From positions 52,478 through 116,477 of the forward strand of contig NZ_JADPEL010000011.1 of NCBI RefSeq assembly GCF_015667795.1: a stretch of DNA of 64,000 nucleotides, given 5' to 3'. The notes below the pieces were generated by a model that worked only from the letters and a program-made list of their open reading frames with translations, searched no databases and was not told the DNA's origin. Both the position numbers and the translations under genes were made by a program. This document shows positions 18,306 through 26,681 of the stretch, piece by piece. The DNA is from Clostridium sp. D53t1_180928_C8. Its GTDB lineage: Bacteria > Bacillota > Clostridia > Clostridiales > Clostridiaceae. Positions within the stretch are counted from its first letter, which is position 1; each line of letters opens with the position of its first letter.

Positions 18306-19112
18306 TTATTTAAGTACAAACTTTTCTATTGCTGTTGCAACTCCATCTTCATCATTCGAATCCGTAATATAATTTGCAGCTTCTTTTACTTCATCAAATG
18401 CATTAGCCATTGCAACACCCATACCAGCATATACTATCATATCAAGATCATTTCCAGCATCACCAAAAGTCATTATTTCTTCTTGCTTTATTCCTAAATG
18501 CTTTGCTAATAATTCAACACCAGTTCCCTTATTTACAGCCTTATTTAAAAACTCTAAAAAGTATGGTGTACTTCTAACAACAGTATATTTTTCATAAACC
18601 TCTTTTGGTAAATTATCTACAGCTTTTTGTAAAACTTCTGGCTCATCAATCATCATAACCTTAACTATAGAATGATCATCCTCTATTTCTGAATAATCAT
18701 TTATTCCTATATTTATACCATTTATGTTTGCTTCCACTTCTGTGTACTTACTATTTTTAGGAGTTATTAATCCATGTACTTCTGAAAAGGCATGAATATT
18801 AACACCTAATTCCTTACTTAGATTATGTAAATAATGTAAATCTGTTCCTGTTAATACTACTTTAGAAATCACTTCTCTACTTTTAGTTTTTAAAACTAGT
18901 CCACCATTATAGCTTAATACGCAATCATTTTCTCCAAACATGTCAAGCTCTTCTAAATATCTTGTTACTCCATCAATTGGTCTACCTGTTGCAATTACAA
19001 CATGAACACCTTTATCTTTCGCAGCTTTTATAGCTTTTTTTGTTCTTTCCGAAACTGACTTATCGCTTTTAAGAAGTGTTCCATCCATATCAATTGCTAT
19101 TAATTTATACAT
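18306..19112 (-). CDS. Cof-type HAD phosphatase
   Basis: 268-residue haloacid-dehalogenase hydrolase, Cof/YidA subfamily, probably acting on a phosphosugar or related phosphomonoester. Motif I is IDMDGTLL with nucleophile Asp9, motif II Thr in IATGRP, motif III Lys, and motif IV GDAGNDLDMI near residue 216. A C2-type cap lies between motifs II and III. The frame opens five codons upstream at a GTG, but GGAGGAGTTT directly before the ATG at 19112 is the ribosome site, so MYKLIAIDMDG is the start. Substrate unknown. Confidence 0.92.
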   Translation of the reverse strand: MYKLIAIDMDGTLLKSDKSVSERTKKAIKAAKDKGVHVVIATGRPIDGVTRYLEELDMFGENDCVLSYNGGLVLKTKSREVISKVVLTGTDLHYLHNLSKELGVNIHAFSEVHGLITPKNSKYTEVEANINGINIGINDYSEIEDDHSIVKVMMIDEPEVLQKAVDNLPKEVYEKYTVVRSTPYFLEFLNKAVNKGTGVELLAKHLGIKQEEIMTFGDAGNDLDMIVYAGMGVAMANAFDEVKEAANYITDSNDEDGVATAIEKFVLK

Positions 19113-19228
19113 AAACTCCTCCACCATTCCTTACAATAAAATTCTGTTTTATTATAACATATAATTGAATTATATCATCATAAAAATACTAACTTTCTAT
19201 TGTACGATGAGGATATATAAGTATAAAT

Positions 19229-19498
19229 TTATTTTTTATATCCAACAAATGAACTAATTACATCATCAAATCCATCTCTAGCTAATATACTTATAACTAT
19301 TCCTGTAATTTCATAACTTGATGTATTGTACTCTTCTCCTCTAATTCTCTTAATACAACTCACCACATCTTCTACTATTATTTTTACATCTGACTCATTT
19401 AATAATGACTTTTGATCTCTTGTTGAGTTTAATATGCTGACTTCAATTTTTTTTGGATCTAATTCCTGTAATCTTCCGTCTTTTTTTATTACTTTCAT
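19229..19498 (-). CDS. Stand-alone ATP-cone domain protein (copy 1)
   Basis: 89 residues that are almost entirely one ATP-cone: MKVIKKDGRLQELDPKKIEV at the N-terminus matches the beta-hairpin and first helix of the ATP-cone of NrdD (VIKRDGSTVEFDKSKI) and NrdR. The helix STSSYEITGIVISIL-like region follows, and it ends FVGYKK. There is no zinc ribbon as in NrdR and no reductase domain. ATP-cones bind ATP or dATP, so a nucleotide-sensing or decoy role can be suggested but is not shown. Shine-Dalgarno AGGAGGTG. Lies directly downstream of a paralogue. Confidence 0.85.
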   Translation of the reverse strand: MKVIKKDGRLQELDPKKIEVSILNSTRDQKSLLNESDVKIIVEDVVSCIKRIRGEEYNTSSYEITGIVISILARDGFDDVISSFVGYKK

Positions 19499-19589
19499 TT
19501 ATTACACCTCCTATAATATTATTATCAAAAAAATAGATTGTAACTCATAATAGAAATTAAAAATTAATATTATAAGCTACAAACTATTT

Positions 19590-19871
19590 TTATCTGACAT
19601 TCTTGCTCTTATTTCCTAGATAAGACATTGCGATATCATTAAATCCATCCTTATTAAGAGTTTCTATGATTATTGCAAAAATTTCATACGTTGATGTAAT
19701 CCCATCATTACCTCTTATTCCTTGTAATACTTTTACCACGCTATTACTAATTACCTTTAAATCAGATTCATTTATTATTGTATCGCTATCTATGGATGCA
19801 CCTAATATACTACTTCTTATTTTAATAATTTCTAAATTTTCTATTCTACCATCCTTTTTTATTACTTTCAT
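19590..19871 (-). CDS. Stand-alone ATP-cone domain protein (copy 2)
   Basis: A paralogue of the neighbouring ATP-cone protein, 93 residues. It shares the MKVIKKDGR opening, the NESDLK/NESDVK region, the RGxxG/TSTYEI helix and a C-terminal YLGNK. The frame opens two codons earlier at a GTG that lies inside the ribosome site GGGGGTG, so the ATG at 19871 is preferred. The two genes are 92 bases apart and in tandem, presumably by duplication; they are about 45% identical by eye. No NrdR box was seen in front of either. Confidence 0.85.
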   Translation of the reverse strand: MKVIKKDGRIENLEIIKIRSSILGASIDSDTIINESDLKVISNSVVKVLQGIRGNDGITSTYEIFAIIIETLNKDGFNDIAMSYLGNKSKNVR

Positions 19872-19927
19872 AAACACACCCCCATATAAAAAAATTATAC
19901 ACTATCATAGAATTTTTTTAAACGATT

Positions 19928-20353
19928 TCACGATTTATTCACAATAAATTCTATTAATTTATTATATGTTTTTATCGTCTCATCTTTACTAAAGGACATA
20001 TATATTTTTTTATCCTTGCAACTAATTTTTATAAAAGGCCCTTCCAGATTTTCTTTATACACATATGCGTCTTCTCCATTATCAAGTTTATATAAACCAA
20101 TATAACATTCTAATCCACCTTTTAATTTTTTTATACTTTTAGGCATATCATCTAACAATTCAATTTCTAGTACTTCATACCTATATATTGTCATTGAAGA
20201 CATTCCAATTATTTTTATTTTTTCGTCCTTTATAATTAATTTGTTTCCCATTGAAACTACTATCGAAATAATTATTAAAATTGAAACTATTGCACTAAAG
20301 GTACTTGTAACTATTCTCCAATTATTATCTTTTTGACTTTTTCTATTGTTCAT
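19928..20353 (-). CDS. Small membrane protein, possible bacterial PH-like domain
   Basis: 141 residues: a short basic, polar N-terminus (MNNRKSQKDNNWR), one membrane helix at ~13-36 (IVTSTFSAIVSILIIISIVV), then ~100 residues of alternating beta strands. The strands (LIIKDEKIKIIGMSSMTIYR, EVLEIELLDDMP) recall the YdbT/bPH type of PH-like domain. No catalytic motif. The resemblance is weak and the function unknown. Starts 82 bases from the divergently oriented L,D-transpeptidase gene, so the two may share a promoter region. Confidence 0.65.
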   Translation of the reverse strand: MNNRKSQKDNNWRIVTSTFSAIVSILIIISIVVSMGNKLIIKDEKIKIIGMSSMTIYRYEVLEIELLDDMPKSIKKLKGGLECYIGLYKLDNGEDAYVYKENLEGPFIKISCKDKKIYMSFSKDETIKTYNKLIEFIVNKS

Positions 20354-20450
20354 AAAAAACTAATCCCTCCTTAAATAAATATTATTACATTTAACATTTA
20401 TTTTTTATAACCGTAAAATATACTATAAAACTTTTTTGGGAGTATATTTT

Positions 20451-20963
20451 ATGAAGTTTATATCTAAAGTTAGAAATTTATATCACTCATCACGTCAAAA
20501 TCTAACAATTGTATCAGATACATTAAAAACCCCTAGTTCTTATACTAATGATGTTTTAGAGAAAATAAACAAAAGTGATTTTTCCAGTAAAACTAAATAT
20601 TTTATATGGGTTGATACTGAAAACTTTAAAACAAATATATTTAAAGGTACTACTCATTATTGGGATTTAGAAAATAGCTTTATTTGTACTGTAGGAAGAC
20701 CTAGTTCTCCTACTATAAAAGGTATTTTTTATGCAGGACCTAAAGGGTATTCTTTTGGAGAAGCTCGTGGTTTTAGATGTCTATATTATACACAAATAAA
20801 AGATAATTATTTATTTCATTCAATTCCTTATAATTTAGATGGTAGTATAAGAGATTCTCGTTTAGGTATGAGATTAACTGATGGTTGTGTAAGACTTGCT
20901 ACAAAGCATGCAAAATGGATTTATTATAATGTCCCTTCTGGAAGCACTATATTTATAAGCTAG
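20451..20963 (+). CDS. L,D-transpeptidase (YkuD fold)
   Basis: 170-residue YkuD-family enzyme; such enzymes make 3-3 peptidoglycan cross-links or attach proteins to the wall. The catalytic signature is intact: His123 in FHSIPY and Cys146 in LTDGCVRLATKHAKW, preceded by SRLGMRLT. No signal peptide, membrane helix or LysM domain is visible in front of it. That is unusual for an enzyme working outside the membrane. The frame opens five codons upstream at TTG within the ribosome site, so the ATG at 20451 after GGGAG is used. Confidence 0.88.
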   Translation: MKFISKVRNLYHSSRQNLTIVSDTLKTPSSYTNDVLEKINKSDFSSKTKYFIWVDTENFKTNIFKGTTHYWDLENSFICTVGRPSSPTIKGIFYAGPKGYSFGEARGFRCLYYTQIKDNYLFHSIPYNLDGSIRDSRLGMRLTDGCVRLATKHAKWIYYNVPSGSTIFIS

Positions 20964-20984
20964 ATACTTTTCAGTATACTTGAA

Positions 20985-21254
20985 TAAAAGTGCGAATTAA
21001 AGCTTAAGTCTGCAATTTAAGCCGAATTTTTCTAAAGTTAACGACTCCTGCTACAAATTTATAGCAGGAGTCGTTAACTTTAAGTCGGGGAAATAAGAAA
21101 AATAGTGAAGAAGATTTTACTGTTTGACGCGCTAGCTAGTTTAAAATCTTTAGTAAATTTTACGGAATTAATTATATAAATTCAAAGCGAAAATTTCACC
21201 ACTTACCGGAAAAGTAATATTCCATTTTTCATTCTCACTGTAGTTCGCAGTTTA
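20985..21254 (+). repeat. Interspersed ~265-bp repeat, copy A
   Basis: This gene-free 270-bp block is matched by an inverted copy at 26682-26943. Conserved blocks are AAGTCTGCAATTTAAGC near one end, a central CTAAAGTTAACGACTCCTGC, and ATATAAATTCAAAG plus AAGTAATATTCCATTTTTC near the other. The end reads GCAGTTTA; the start (TAAAAGTGC) is a slightly decayed copy of the inverted TAAACTGC. In this copy the centre forms a 21-bp hairpin (stem around AACGACTCCTGCTA). It has the build of a non-autonomous MITE-like element. Its end abuts the stop codon of the cyclophilin gene. Confidence 0.8.
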
Positions 21255-21255
21255 T

Positions 21256-21915
21256 TTAGTTTACCTTTTCTGGTTCTTTATAGTTTACACCTTTTGTATC
21301 AACTGTAATGCTTTCAATTACTACATCATTTAAAGGCTTATCATTTCTATCTGTTTCAGCTGAATTAATAGCTTCTACTACATCCATACCTTCAGTTACC
21401 TTTCCAAAAGCAGCGTATTCACCATCAAGATGTTTTGCAGTATCTGCCATTATGAAAAATTGACTTCCTGCTGAATCTGGATCTCCTGATCTTGCCATTG
21501 ATAAAACACCAGCTGTATGTTTTAAATCATTGTTTGTATAACCATTTTTGCTAAATTCACCTTTAATTGAATATCCTGGACCACCTGTTCCTATTCCATC
21601 CGGATCTCCGCCTTGATTCATAAACCCTTTAATTACTCTATGAAATATTAATCCATCATAAAAACCTGAATTAGCTAGAGATATAAAATTATTAACTGTA
21701 TTTGGAGCTTTATCTGGATATAATTCTGCTTTTATAGTTCCAAAATCTTTAACTACAATTGTTGCTATTGGTAATTCTCCTGGTGATTCTACAGTTGTAC
21801 CTACAACCTCATTATTATCATTATTTGTAGTTTTCTTATCTGTGCACCCTACAATTCCAATAATCATAGCACTTATTCCAATTAATATAACCCCTTTTTT
21901 AAAAATTCTTTTCAT
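21256..21915 (-). CDS. Cyclophilin-type peptidyl-prolyl isomerase, lipoprotein
   Basis: 219 residues: lipoprotein signal with lipobox IVGC (Cys24), a low-complexity linker (TNNDNNEVV), then a cyclophilin domain from ~48 to ~205. Catalytic-type motifs are IFHRVIKGFMNQGGD, GVLSMARSGDPDSAGSQFFI and AFGKVTEGMDVV. It should speed up prolyl isomerisation of secreted proteins at the outer face of the membrane. The 3' end runs directly into the interspersed repeat. Shine-Dalgarno AGGGAGGAAATATTC. Confidence 0.94.
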   Translation of the reverse strand: MKRIFKKGVILIGISAMIIGIVGCTDKKTTNNDNNEVVGTTVESPGELPIATIVVKDFGTIKAELYPDKAPNTVNNFISLANSGFYDGLIFHRVIKGFMNQGGDPDGIGTGGPGYSIKGEFSKNGYTNNDLKHTAGVLSMARSGDPDSAGSQFFIMADTAKHLDGEYAAFGKVTEGMDVVEAINSAETDRNDKPLNDVVIESITVDTKGVNYKEPEKVN

Positions 21916-21956
21916 GAATATTTCCTCCCTGTAAACTTTATCATTATTATGATATC

Positions 21957-21990
21957 AAAAAAGAGCCTAACTCTCAAGTTAAGCTCTTTA
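21957..21990 (-). terminator. Terminator of the 44-aa gene
   Basis: AAAGAGC-TAACT pairs with AGTTA-GCTCTTT with one mismatch and a 4-base loop; TTTTTTGATATC follows on the minus strand. It is placed 37 bases behind the stop of the small gene. Confidence 0.65.
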
Positions 21991-22026
21991 AATATAAATT
22001 TATGTAGTATTGTAGGAGAATTTGAT

Positions 22027-22161
22027 TTAAAGAGGTTCTCCATCAAAACTTTTATATTGACTAGGATTTTTGTCATTCCCTACATTATCTTGATTTTGAT
22101 GAAGTTTTTGTCTTCTCTCTCCTTTTTGATATTTTTTATCCTTTAATTTATCAGTACTCAT
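22027..22161 (-). CDS. Small hydrophilic protein, 44 aa
   Basis: A short frame (MSTDKLKDKKYQKGERRQ at the start, YKSFDGEPL at the end) lies between the cyclophilin and MATE genes. It is very charged, without cysteine or hydrophobic helix, and contains an Asn/Gln-rich middle. An AAGGGAG sequence lies 12 bases before the ATG, farther than ideal, and a terminator follows. These signals suggest a real gene but are not proof. Function unknown. Confidence 0.6.
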   Translation of the reverse strand: MSTDKLKDKKYQKGERRQKLHQNQDNVGNDKNPSQYKSFDGEPL

Positions 22162-22284
22162 ATATAAGACACGCTCCCTTCTATATTATTTTCTACCAAA
22201 CCTCTATATATAATTCTTAAAAATAAATTCTTTATTTGATAAACCTTTTAATATCGGTTATATTTTTACATAGGAGTGATTATT

Positions 22285-23649
22285 ATGAAAAATTCTAAAG
22301 ACAAACTATTAAAAAGAAGTTATTTTAAAAATTTAATTCCATCTATTACTGCTATGTGGGTTTATTCAATTTATACCATTATTGATGGTATCTTTGTGGG
22401 AAGAGGTGTTGGTGCTACTGCTTTAGCTGGTGTAAATTTATCAATGCCATTTATTAATCTTATATTTGCCTCTTCAATATTTTTTGCAACTGGTACTTCT
22501 ACATTAGTATCTATTCATTTAGGCAAAAAAGAACTAAAAAAAGCTCGAGAAATATTTTCTTATAATCTACTAATTATGCTCGTCTTTTCGTTTATTCTTT
22601 TAATTTTTACATTATTATTTATGGACAATATAGCATATTTTCTTGGTGCTACTGAAAATACCTTTACAATAGTAAGAGATTATTTAAGTATAATTGTATT
22701 ATTCAATGTATTTTTTATAGTTTCCTATTGTTTAGAAGTTTTAACTAAGGCTGATGGCTTTCCTCATCTTGCAATTATAGGCGTTATTATTTCTGCTATT
22801 ACAAATATAATATTAGATTATATTTTTGTAATAAAGTTAGGACTTGGCGTAAAAGGAGCTGCTATTGCCACTGGAATCTCACAAATAGCATCTTTCTTAT
22901 TTTTTGCTAGTCATTTTTTACGAAAAAAATCAACATTAAAATTAGTAAAATTCAAGCCAACATTTAATATTCTAAAAAGAATTATTAAGATAGGTTTTCC
23001 AGATGGAGTAACAGAATTAACATCTGGAATAGTGATTTTAATTTTTAATCAATGTATATTACTAGTTATAGGTGAAAATGGTATTATTACATATAGCATA
23101 ATTTGCTATGTATCTACCTTAGTTCTTATGACTATGATAGGTTCCACTCAAGGTGTTCAACCTTTATGTAGTTATTATTACGGAAAAAAAGATATAAATT
23201 CAATTAAATATTTACTTAAACTTTCATTTAAAATAATTACCTTAATTTCTTTAACTATTTTTATATTATGTTTAATATTTTCTCCAAAAATAGTTAGCTT
23301 ATTTATTACTGATGGAAGTTCTAAATTAATAAGAGATTCTATATTAGCCTTTAGATTATATTCTACATCATTTCTATTATTAGGCTTTAATATTTTATGC
23401 TCTGGCTTTTGTGTTTCAATTGAAAAACCACTATTTGCAACTATAATATCTTTATCAAGAGGCTTCATATTAATAATTATTTCATTGGTTCTTTGTATAT
23501 TATTATTGGGAGGAAAAGGAATTTGGATATCCCCTCTTATCTGCGAAATTGGATGTTTATTTATTTCTTTTTTATGTACAAGAAAATCATTTAATTCAAT
23601 ATTAAATACTAATATAGACTGTACCATAAATAAAGAAAATATCATATAA
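22285..23649 (+). CDS. MATE family efflux transporter
   Basis: 454-residue, 12-helix membrane transporter of the multidrug and toxin extrusion family (NorM/DinF branch), exchanging cations for toxic compounds. The first helices read SITAMWVYSIYTIIDGIFVGRGVGATALAGV, typical of clostridial MATE proteins; this is described here in pieces: SITAMWVYSIYTIIDG at ~16-31 and GRGVGATALAGVNLSMP after it. A GTG three codons upstream lies inside the ribosome site TAGGAGTG, so the ATG at 22285 is taken. Followed by a perfect palindromic terminator. Confidence 0.93.
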   Translation: MKNSKDKLLKRSYFKNLIPSITAMWVYSIYTIIDGIFVGRGVGATALAGVNLSMPFINLIFASSIFFATGTSTLVSIHLGKKELKKAREIFSYNLLIMLVFSFILLIFTLLFMDNIAYFLGATENTFTIVRDYLSIIVLFNVFFIVSYCLEVLTKADGFPHLAIIGVIISAITNIILDYIFVIKLGLGVKGAAIATGISQIASFLFFASHFLRKKSTLKLVKFKPTFNILKRIIKIGFPDGVTELTSGIVILIFNQCILLVIGENGIITYSIICYVSTLVLMTMIGSTQGVQPLCSYYYGKKDINSIKYLLKLSFKIITLISLTIFILCLIFSPKIVSLFITDGSSKLIRDSILAFRLYSTSFLLLGFNILCSGFCVSIEKPLFATIISLSRGFILIIISLVLCILLLGGKGIWISPLICEIGCLFISFLCTRKSFNSILNTNIDCTINKENII

Positions 23650-23672
23650 TAGTATTTTTTTCATAAAAACTT

Positions 23673-23712
23673 AAGGCTAGTTATATATTATTAATAATAT
23701 ATAACTAGCCTT
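23673..23712. terminator. Bidirectional palindromic terminator
   Basis: A perfect 40-base palindrome (arms begin AAGGCTAGTTATATATTATT) with T runs on both sides. It sits between the convergent MATE gene and the CxxC protein gene. Confidence 0.9.
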
Positions 23713-23718
23713 TTTTTA

Positions 23719-24135
23719 CTAAACTTCAAATTCTTCAATTTCTATAGAATAACTTCCACAGTGCTTACAAACATTTATCATTACAATATAACTATTATCT
23801 ATTTTTCTACTTTTCATTAATCTTTTAAAAGATAGACCTTCATACTCTTTATCTAAAGTACTTACTACATATTCTTGATTTTTAGTATATATGTAAAAAT
23901 TAAATCCTAAAAAATCAAAAAACTTTTTCTTTTCTTCCACACCTTCATTGCAGTTTTCACATGGAAAATCAAAAAATGCCTTTATAAATTCAACATTTTC
24001 ACTATTATGTAATATTTCTATTATTCTCTTCTCATCTATACCTTTAATTGGATTTTCTTCATCATTAACAAAATAATCAAGATTATCTTCATTTAAAATA
24101 TATTCTTTATCAGCAAAAGTAAATTTAAATTCCAT
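23719..24135 (-). CDS. Hypothetical protein with two CxxC motifs
   Basis: 138 residues, not recognised. CENC (Cys59, Cys62) and CKHC (about Cys124, Cys127) are placed like the two halves of a zinc ribbon or a metal-binding knuckle, 60 residues apart. The rest is acidic, with many aromatic residues (FFDFLGFNFYIYTKN) and no membrane helix. Shine-Dalgarno GGAAGATAATTTAA is weak. A structural zinc site is plausible; no function can be given. Confidence 0.7.
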   Translation of the reverse strand: MEFKFTFADKEYILNEDNLDYFVNDEENPIKGIDEKRIIEILHNSENVEFIKAFFDFPCENCNEGVEEKKKFFDFLGFNFYIYTKNQEYVVSTLDKEYEGLSFKRLMKSRKIDNSYIVMINVCKHCGSYSIEIEEFEV

Positions 24136-24322
24136 TTAAATTATCTTCCTTTCCATTTTGCAAAATTTTCTTTTATTGCTTTATTGTACATAATAACACA
24201 CGACTATTAATAAATAAAGTTATTTAATTAAAACTTTATTTGAATTTTGTTAAAAAATTATTAACAGTTACATAAATTTAGTGTAAAATAAGGAGTATAA
24301 AATAAAAGGTGGGGATTTAAAT

Positions 24323-24922
24323 TTGAATAATAGAGATATATACATAGTTTTATCTAGAACTGGAACTATGTTTTCTAACATAATTGCACTTTTTACACAA
24401 AAAGAATACTCTCATGTATCTTTATCTCTTGATAGTTCCTTCACTCAAATGTTTTCATTCGGTCGCAAAATTCCAAGTAAAGTTTTACCGGCTGGTCTTG
24501 TTGAAGAAAATTTATATGATGGAGTGTTCGCTATGTATCCAAATAGCAGGTGCTTAGTATATAAAATTAATATTACTGAAGAACAATTTCAATTTTTACA
24601 AAACGAAATTAATAAATTTTTTGAAAATAAAGATGACTATAAATATAGTGTTCTTGGAACCGTGACAGCATATTTCAATAAACCTCATAAAAGAGAATAT
24701 TATTATTTCTGTTCTCAATTTGTAGCTGAACTATTAATAAATAGTGGTATCTATAAAACGGACAAGCGTCCTGAAGTAATTAAACCTATGGATTTATTAG
24801 AAATAGAAAATAAAACTTTTGTTTATGAAGGTCTTATAAATGAGGAAAATGCTCTTGAAAACAGCTTTAACTTATTTAGCTATCAAAGATTATATAAAGT
24901 AATATCTAGATTAATACCTTAA
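24323..24922 (+). CDS. YiiX-like permuted papain-fold cysteine amidase/peptidase
   Basis: 199 residues of the circularly permuted NlpC/P60-type superfamily. The histidine is in EYSHVSLSLD (~residue 32) and the nucleophile cysteine in YYFCSQFVAELL (~residue 133), the expected reversed order. No signal peptide is seen, so it may act on an intracellular amide or lipid-linked substrate. The start codon is TTG at 24323, seven bases behind GGTGGGG; no better ATG lies near. Confidence 0.82.
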   Translation: MNNRDIYIVLSRTGTMFSNIIALFTQKEYSHVSLSLDSSFTQMFSFGRKIPSKVLPAGLVEENLYDGVFAMYPNSRCLVYKINITEEQFQFLQNEINKFFENKDDYKYSVLGTVTAYFNKPHKREYYYFCSQFVAELLINSGIYKTDKRPEVIKPMDLLEIENKTFVYEGLINEENALENSFNLFSYQRLYKVISRLIP

Positions 24923-24957
24923 ATAAAAAAACCTCTATTTAAGAGGTTTTTTTATTT
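24921..24957. terminator. Bidirectional terminator
   Basis: A 16-bp perfect stem (core AAAACCTCT/AGAGGTTTT, 5-base loop) with an A run before and a T run after. It serves the YiiX-like gene (plus) and the iron alcohol dehydrogenase gene (minus). Confidence 0.9.
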
Positions 24958-24963
24958 TATTTA

Positions 24964-26058
24964 CTAAGAAAGGCTATTTTTATAAATATTATATATTTCT
25001 TCATATGTTATTTCTTCTGTATGATTTTTTAATTTAGCTTTATTATTCCACATACCATCAGTATATTCTTTTATTTCTTCATTAGATATTTTTATATCTA
25101 CTTTTATCAATTTTTCTAATATATTATCTAATTCTTCCCAAGAAGATAATCCTAAGTATTTCCATATATTATTTACTTTTTCTTTATCCTTAAAAACCTT
25201 TAAATACTCTCTATATAAACATCCATTTGCAATTCCATGAGGTAGCCCCTTAAAATAAGTTAAACTATATCCCATGCCATGTGGTAAACTAGTTCCTGTT
25301 TGTGCAATTACCATCCCAGCTATAGTAGACGCAATCATAAATTTTTCTCTTACTTCAAAAGTGAAACTTTTACTTAATAAAGAATCTATACATTCTCCCC
25401 ATAACTTTAATGCCTTTTCAACTAAAGCATCAGTAAAGAAATTTGCATTTACATTTAAATATCCCTCTACTAAATGTGATAAAGCATCAATCGCAGTATT
25501 TATAGTTGTTTCTAAATTCATATTTCTCATATAACTTGCATCTAATAAAGCTAATTTAGGAAATACACTTTGCCCTAAATTCCTCTTTGTCTTTTCTCTA
25601 TGTACAGTTACAATAGAGTATTGAGTTGTTTCACTTCCTGTTCCAGCAGTAGTTGGAACTGCAATCACATCTATAGCTTCTAAGGCTTTATCTGTTAACA
25701 CTGTATCCTTAGTTAAGTCAGGATTCTTTATCATGACAGCTATAGCTTTAGATGCATCTAGAGGTGATCCACCACCAATTCCAATTACAAAATTAACATC
25801 ATTTTTTTTACCTAATAATGCTCCTTCTTCAATAGTCTCTAATGATGGATTTTCTTCTATTTCATCAAAAACTATATAATCTATATTTGATAACTCTAAT
25901 GATTTCTTTACATCATCTAAAGAACCATTAGCCTTAGATGAATGTCTTCCTGTAACTATTAATGCTTTATTTCCATATTCTTTTAATATATCTGAACTAT
26001 CAACAACTATATTTTTTCCCATTAATACTTTAGTTGGCATATAAAAATTTATATTCAT
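24964..26058 (-). CDS. Iron-containing alcohol dehydrogenase
   Basis: 364-residue group III dehydrogenase that interconverts an alcohol and its aldehyde or ketone with NAD(P)H. The nucleotide motif GGGSPLDASKAIAV lies near residue 96, TAGTGSE near 137, the metal-binding DALSHLVEGY near 192, and the histidines in LPHGMGYSLTYFKGLPHG near 255. It is slightly shorter than the usual ~385. Substrate cannot be read; butanol or propanediol dehydrogenases share the fold. Good Shine-Dalgarno (GGAAGGAAAATAAAAT). Confidence 0.94.
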   Translation of the reverse strand: MNINFYMPTKVLMGKNIVVDSSDILKEYGNKALIVTGRHSSKANGSLDDVKKSLELSNIDYIVFDEIEENPSLETIEEGALLGKKNDVNFVIGIGGGSPLDASKAIAVMIKNPDLTKDTVLTDKALEAIDVIAVPTTAGTGSETTQYSIVTVHREKTKRNLGQSVFPKLALLDASYMRNMNLETTINTAIDALSHLVEGYLNVNANFFTDALVEKALKLWGECIDSLLSKSFTFEVREKFMIASTIAGMVIAQTGTSLPHGMGYSLTYFKGLPHGIANGCLYREYLKVFKDKEKVNNIWKYLGLSSWEELDNILEKLIKVDIKISNEEIKEYTDGMWNNKAKLKNHTEEITYEEIYNIYKNSLS

Positions 26059-26180
26059 ATTTTATTTTCCTTCCTACTAAAAAATTTGTTATTTATTAAT
26101 TTATCTATTTACTTAGCACTTATATCCTTTAATTCATAATATATAATAATATACTACTATTAATTTTAAGGAGCTTACAA

Positions 26181-26678
26181 ATGTATTCAGTTAATCTTCC
26201 TTATCCTGAAGTTAAAGTTAAAGAAAAAAATCCTAATTATATTGATTTAATATTACTTAATTATGCTAGTAATGTTTCTGAATTTGATGCTATAGCACAA
26301 TATACTTATCATCAAATAGCATTAACTTATAAAAATAAAGAAATCTCTGAAACTATAAGAGGTATTTCTATCGTTGAAATGCATCATCTAGAATTACTTG
26401 GAGAAATAATACTTCTATTAGGTGGTGAACCTGGTTATTGGATTAACAATAAAAAGAAAAATTATTGGTCTGGTAAATTAGTAGATTATAATACTTCATC
26501 AATTAAAGATATTCTCACTATAGATATTCAAGATGAAAAGGCTGCTATTAAACAATATAAAGAAACTATAACTAAAATTTATGATGAAGATATAAATGCT
26601 GTACTTAAAAGAATTATCCTTGATGAAGAATTCCACATTCAACTTCTAGTTAGTCTCTACTCTAAATATGTAAAATAG
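26181..26678 (+). CDS. Ferritin-like di-iron/manganese protein
   Basis: 165 residues forming a four-helix bundle. Likely metal ligands are Glu34 in SEFDAIAQYTYH, the ExxH-like EMHHLE (~66), Glu in DIQDEKAAIKQY (~118) and DEEFHI (~152). This spacing is typical of the rubrerythrin/Mn-catalase/COG2406 group. A YxxP-type start (SVNLPYPEVKVK) recalls the N-terminus of manganese-catalase-like spore coat proteins. It may detoxify peroxide or store metal. Its stop codon is three bases before the interspersed repeat. Confidence 0.8.
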   Translation: MYSVNLPYPEVKVKEKNPNYIDLILLNYASNVSEFDAIAQYTYHQIALTYKNKEISETIRGISIVEMHHLELLGEIILLLGGEPGYWINNKKKNYWSGKLVDYNTSSIKDILTIDIQDEKAAIKQYKETITKIYDEDINAVLKRIILDEEFHIQLLVSLYSKYVK

Positions 26679-26681
26679 AAA

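Noticed and set aside
21031-21082. Ordinary intrinsic terminator of the L,D-transpeptidase gene
   Set aside because: The 21-bp hairpin is part of a repeat present in inverted orientation elsewhere, and no T run follows; it may still act as terminator but is primarily part of the element.
23178-23645. 155-residue minus-strand frame
   Set aside because: Antisense of the 3' part of the MATE gene, without ribosome site or recognisable motif.
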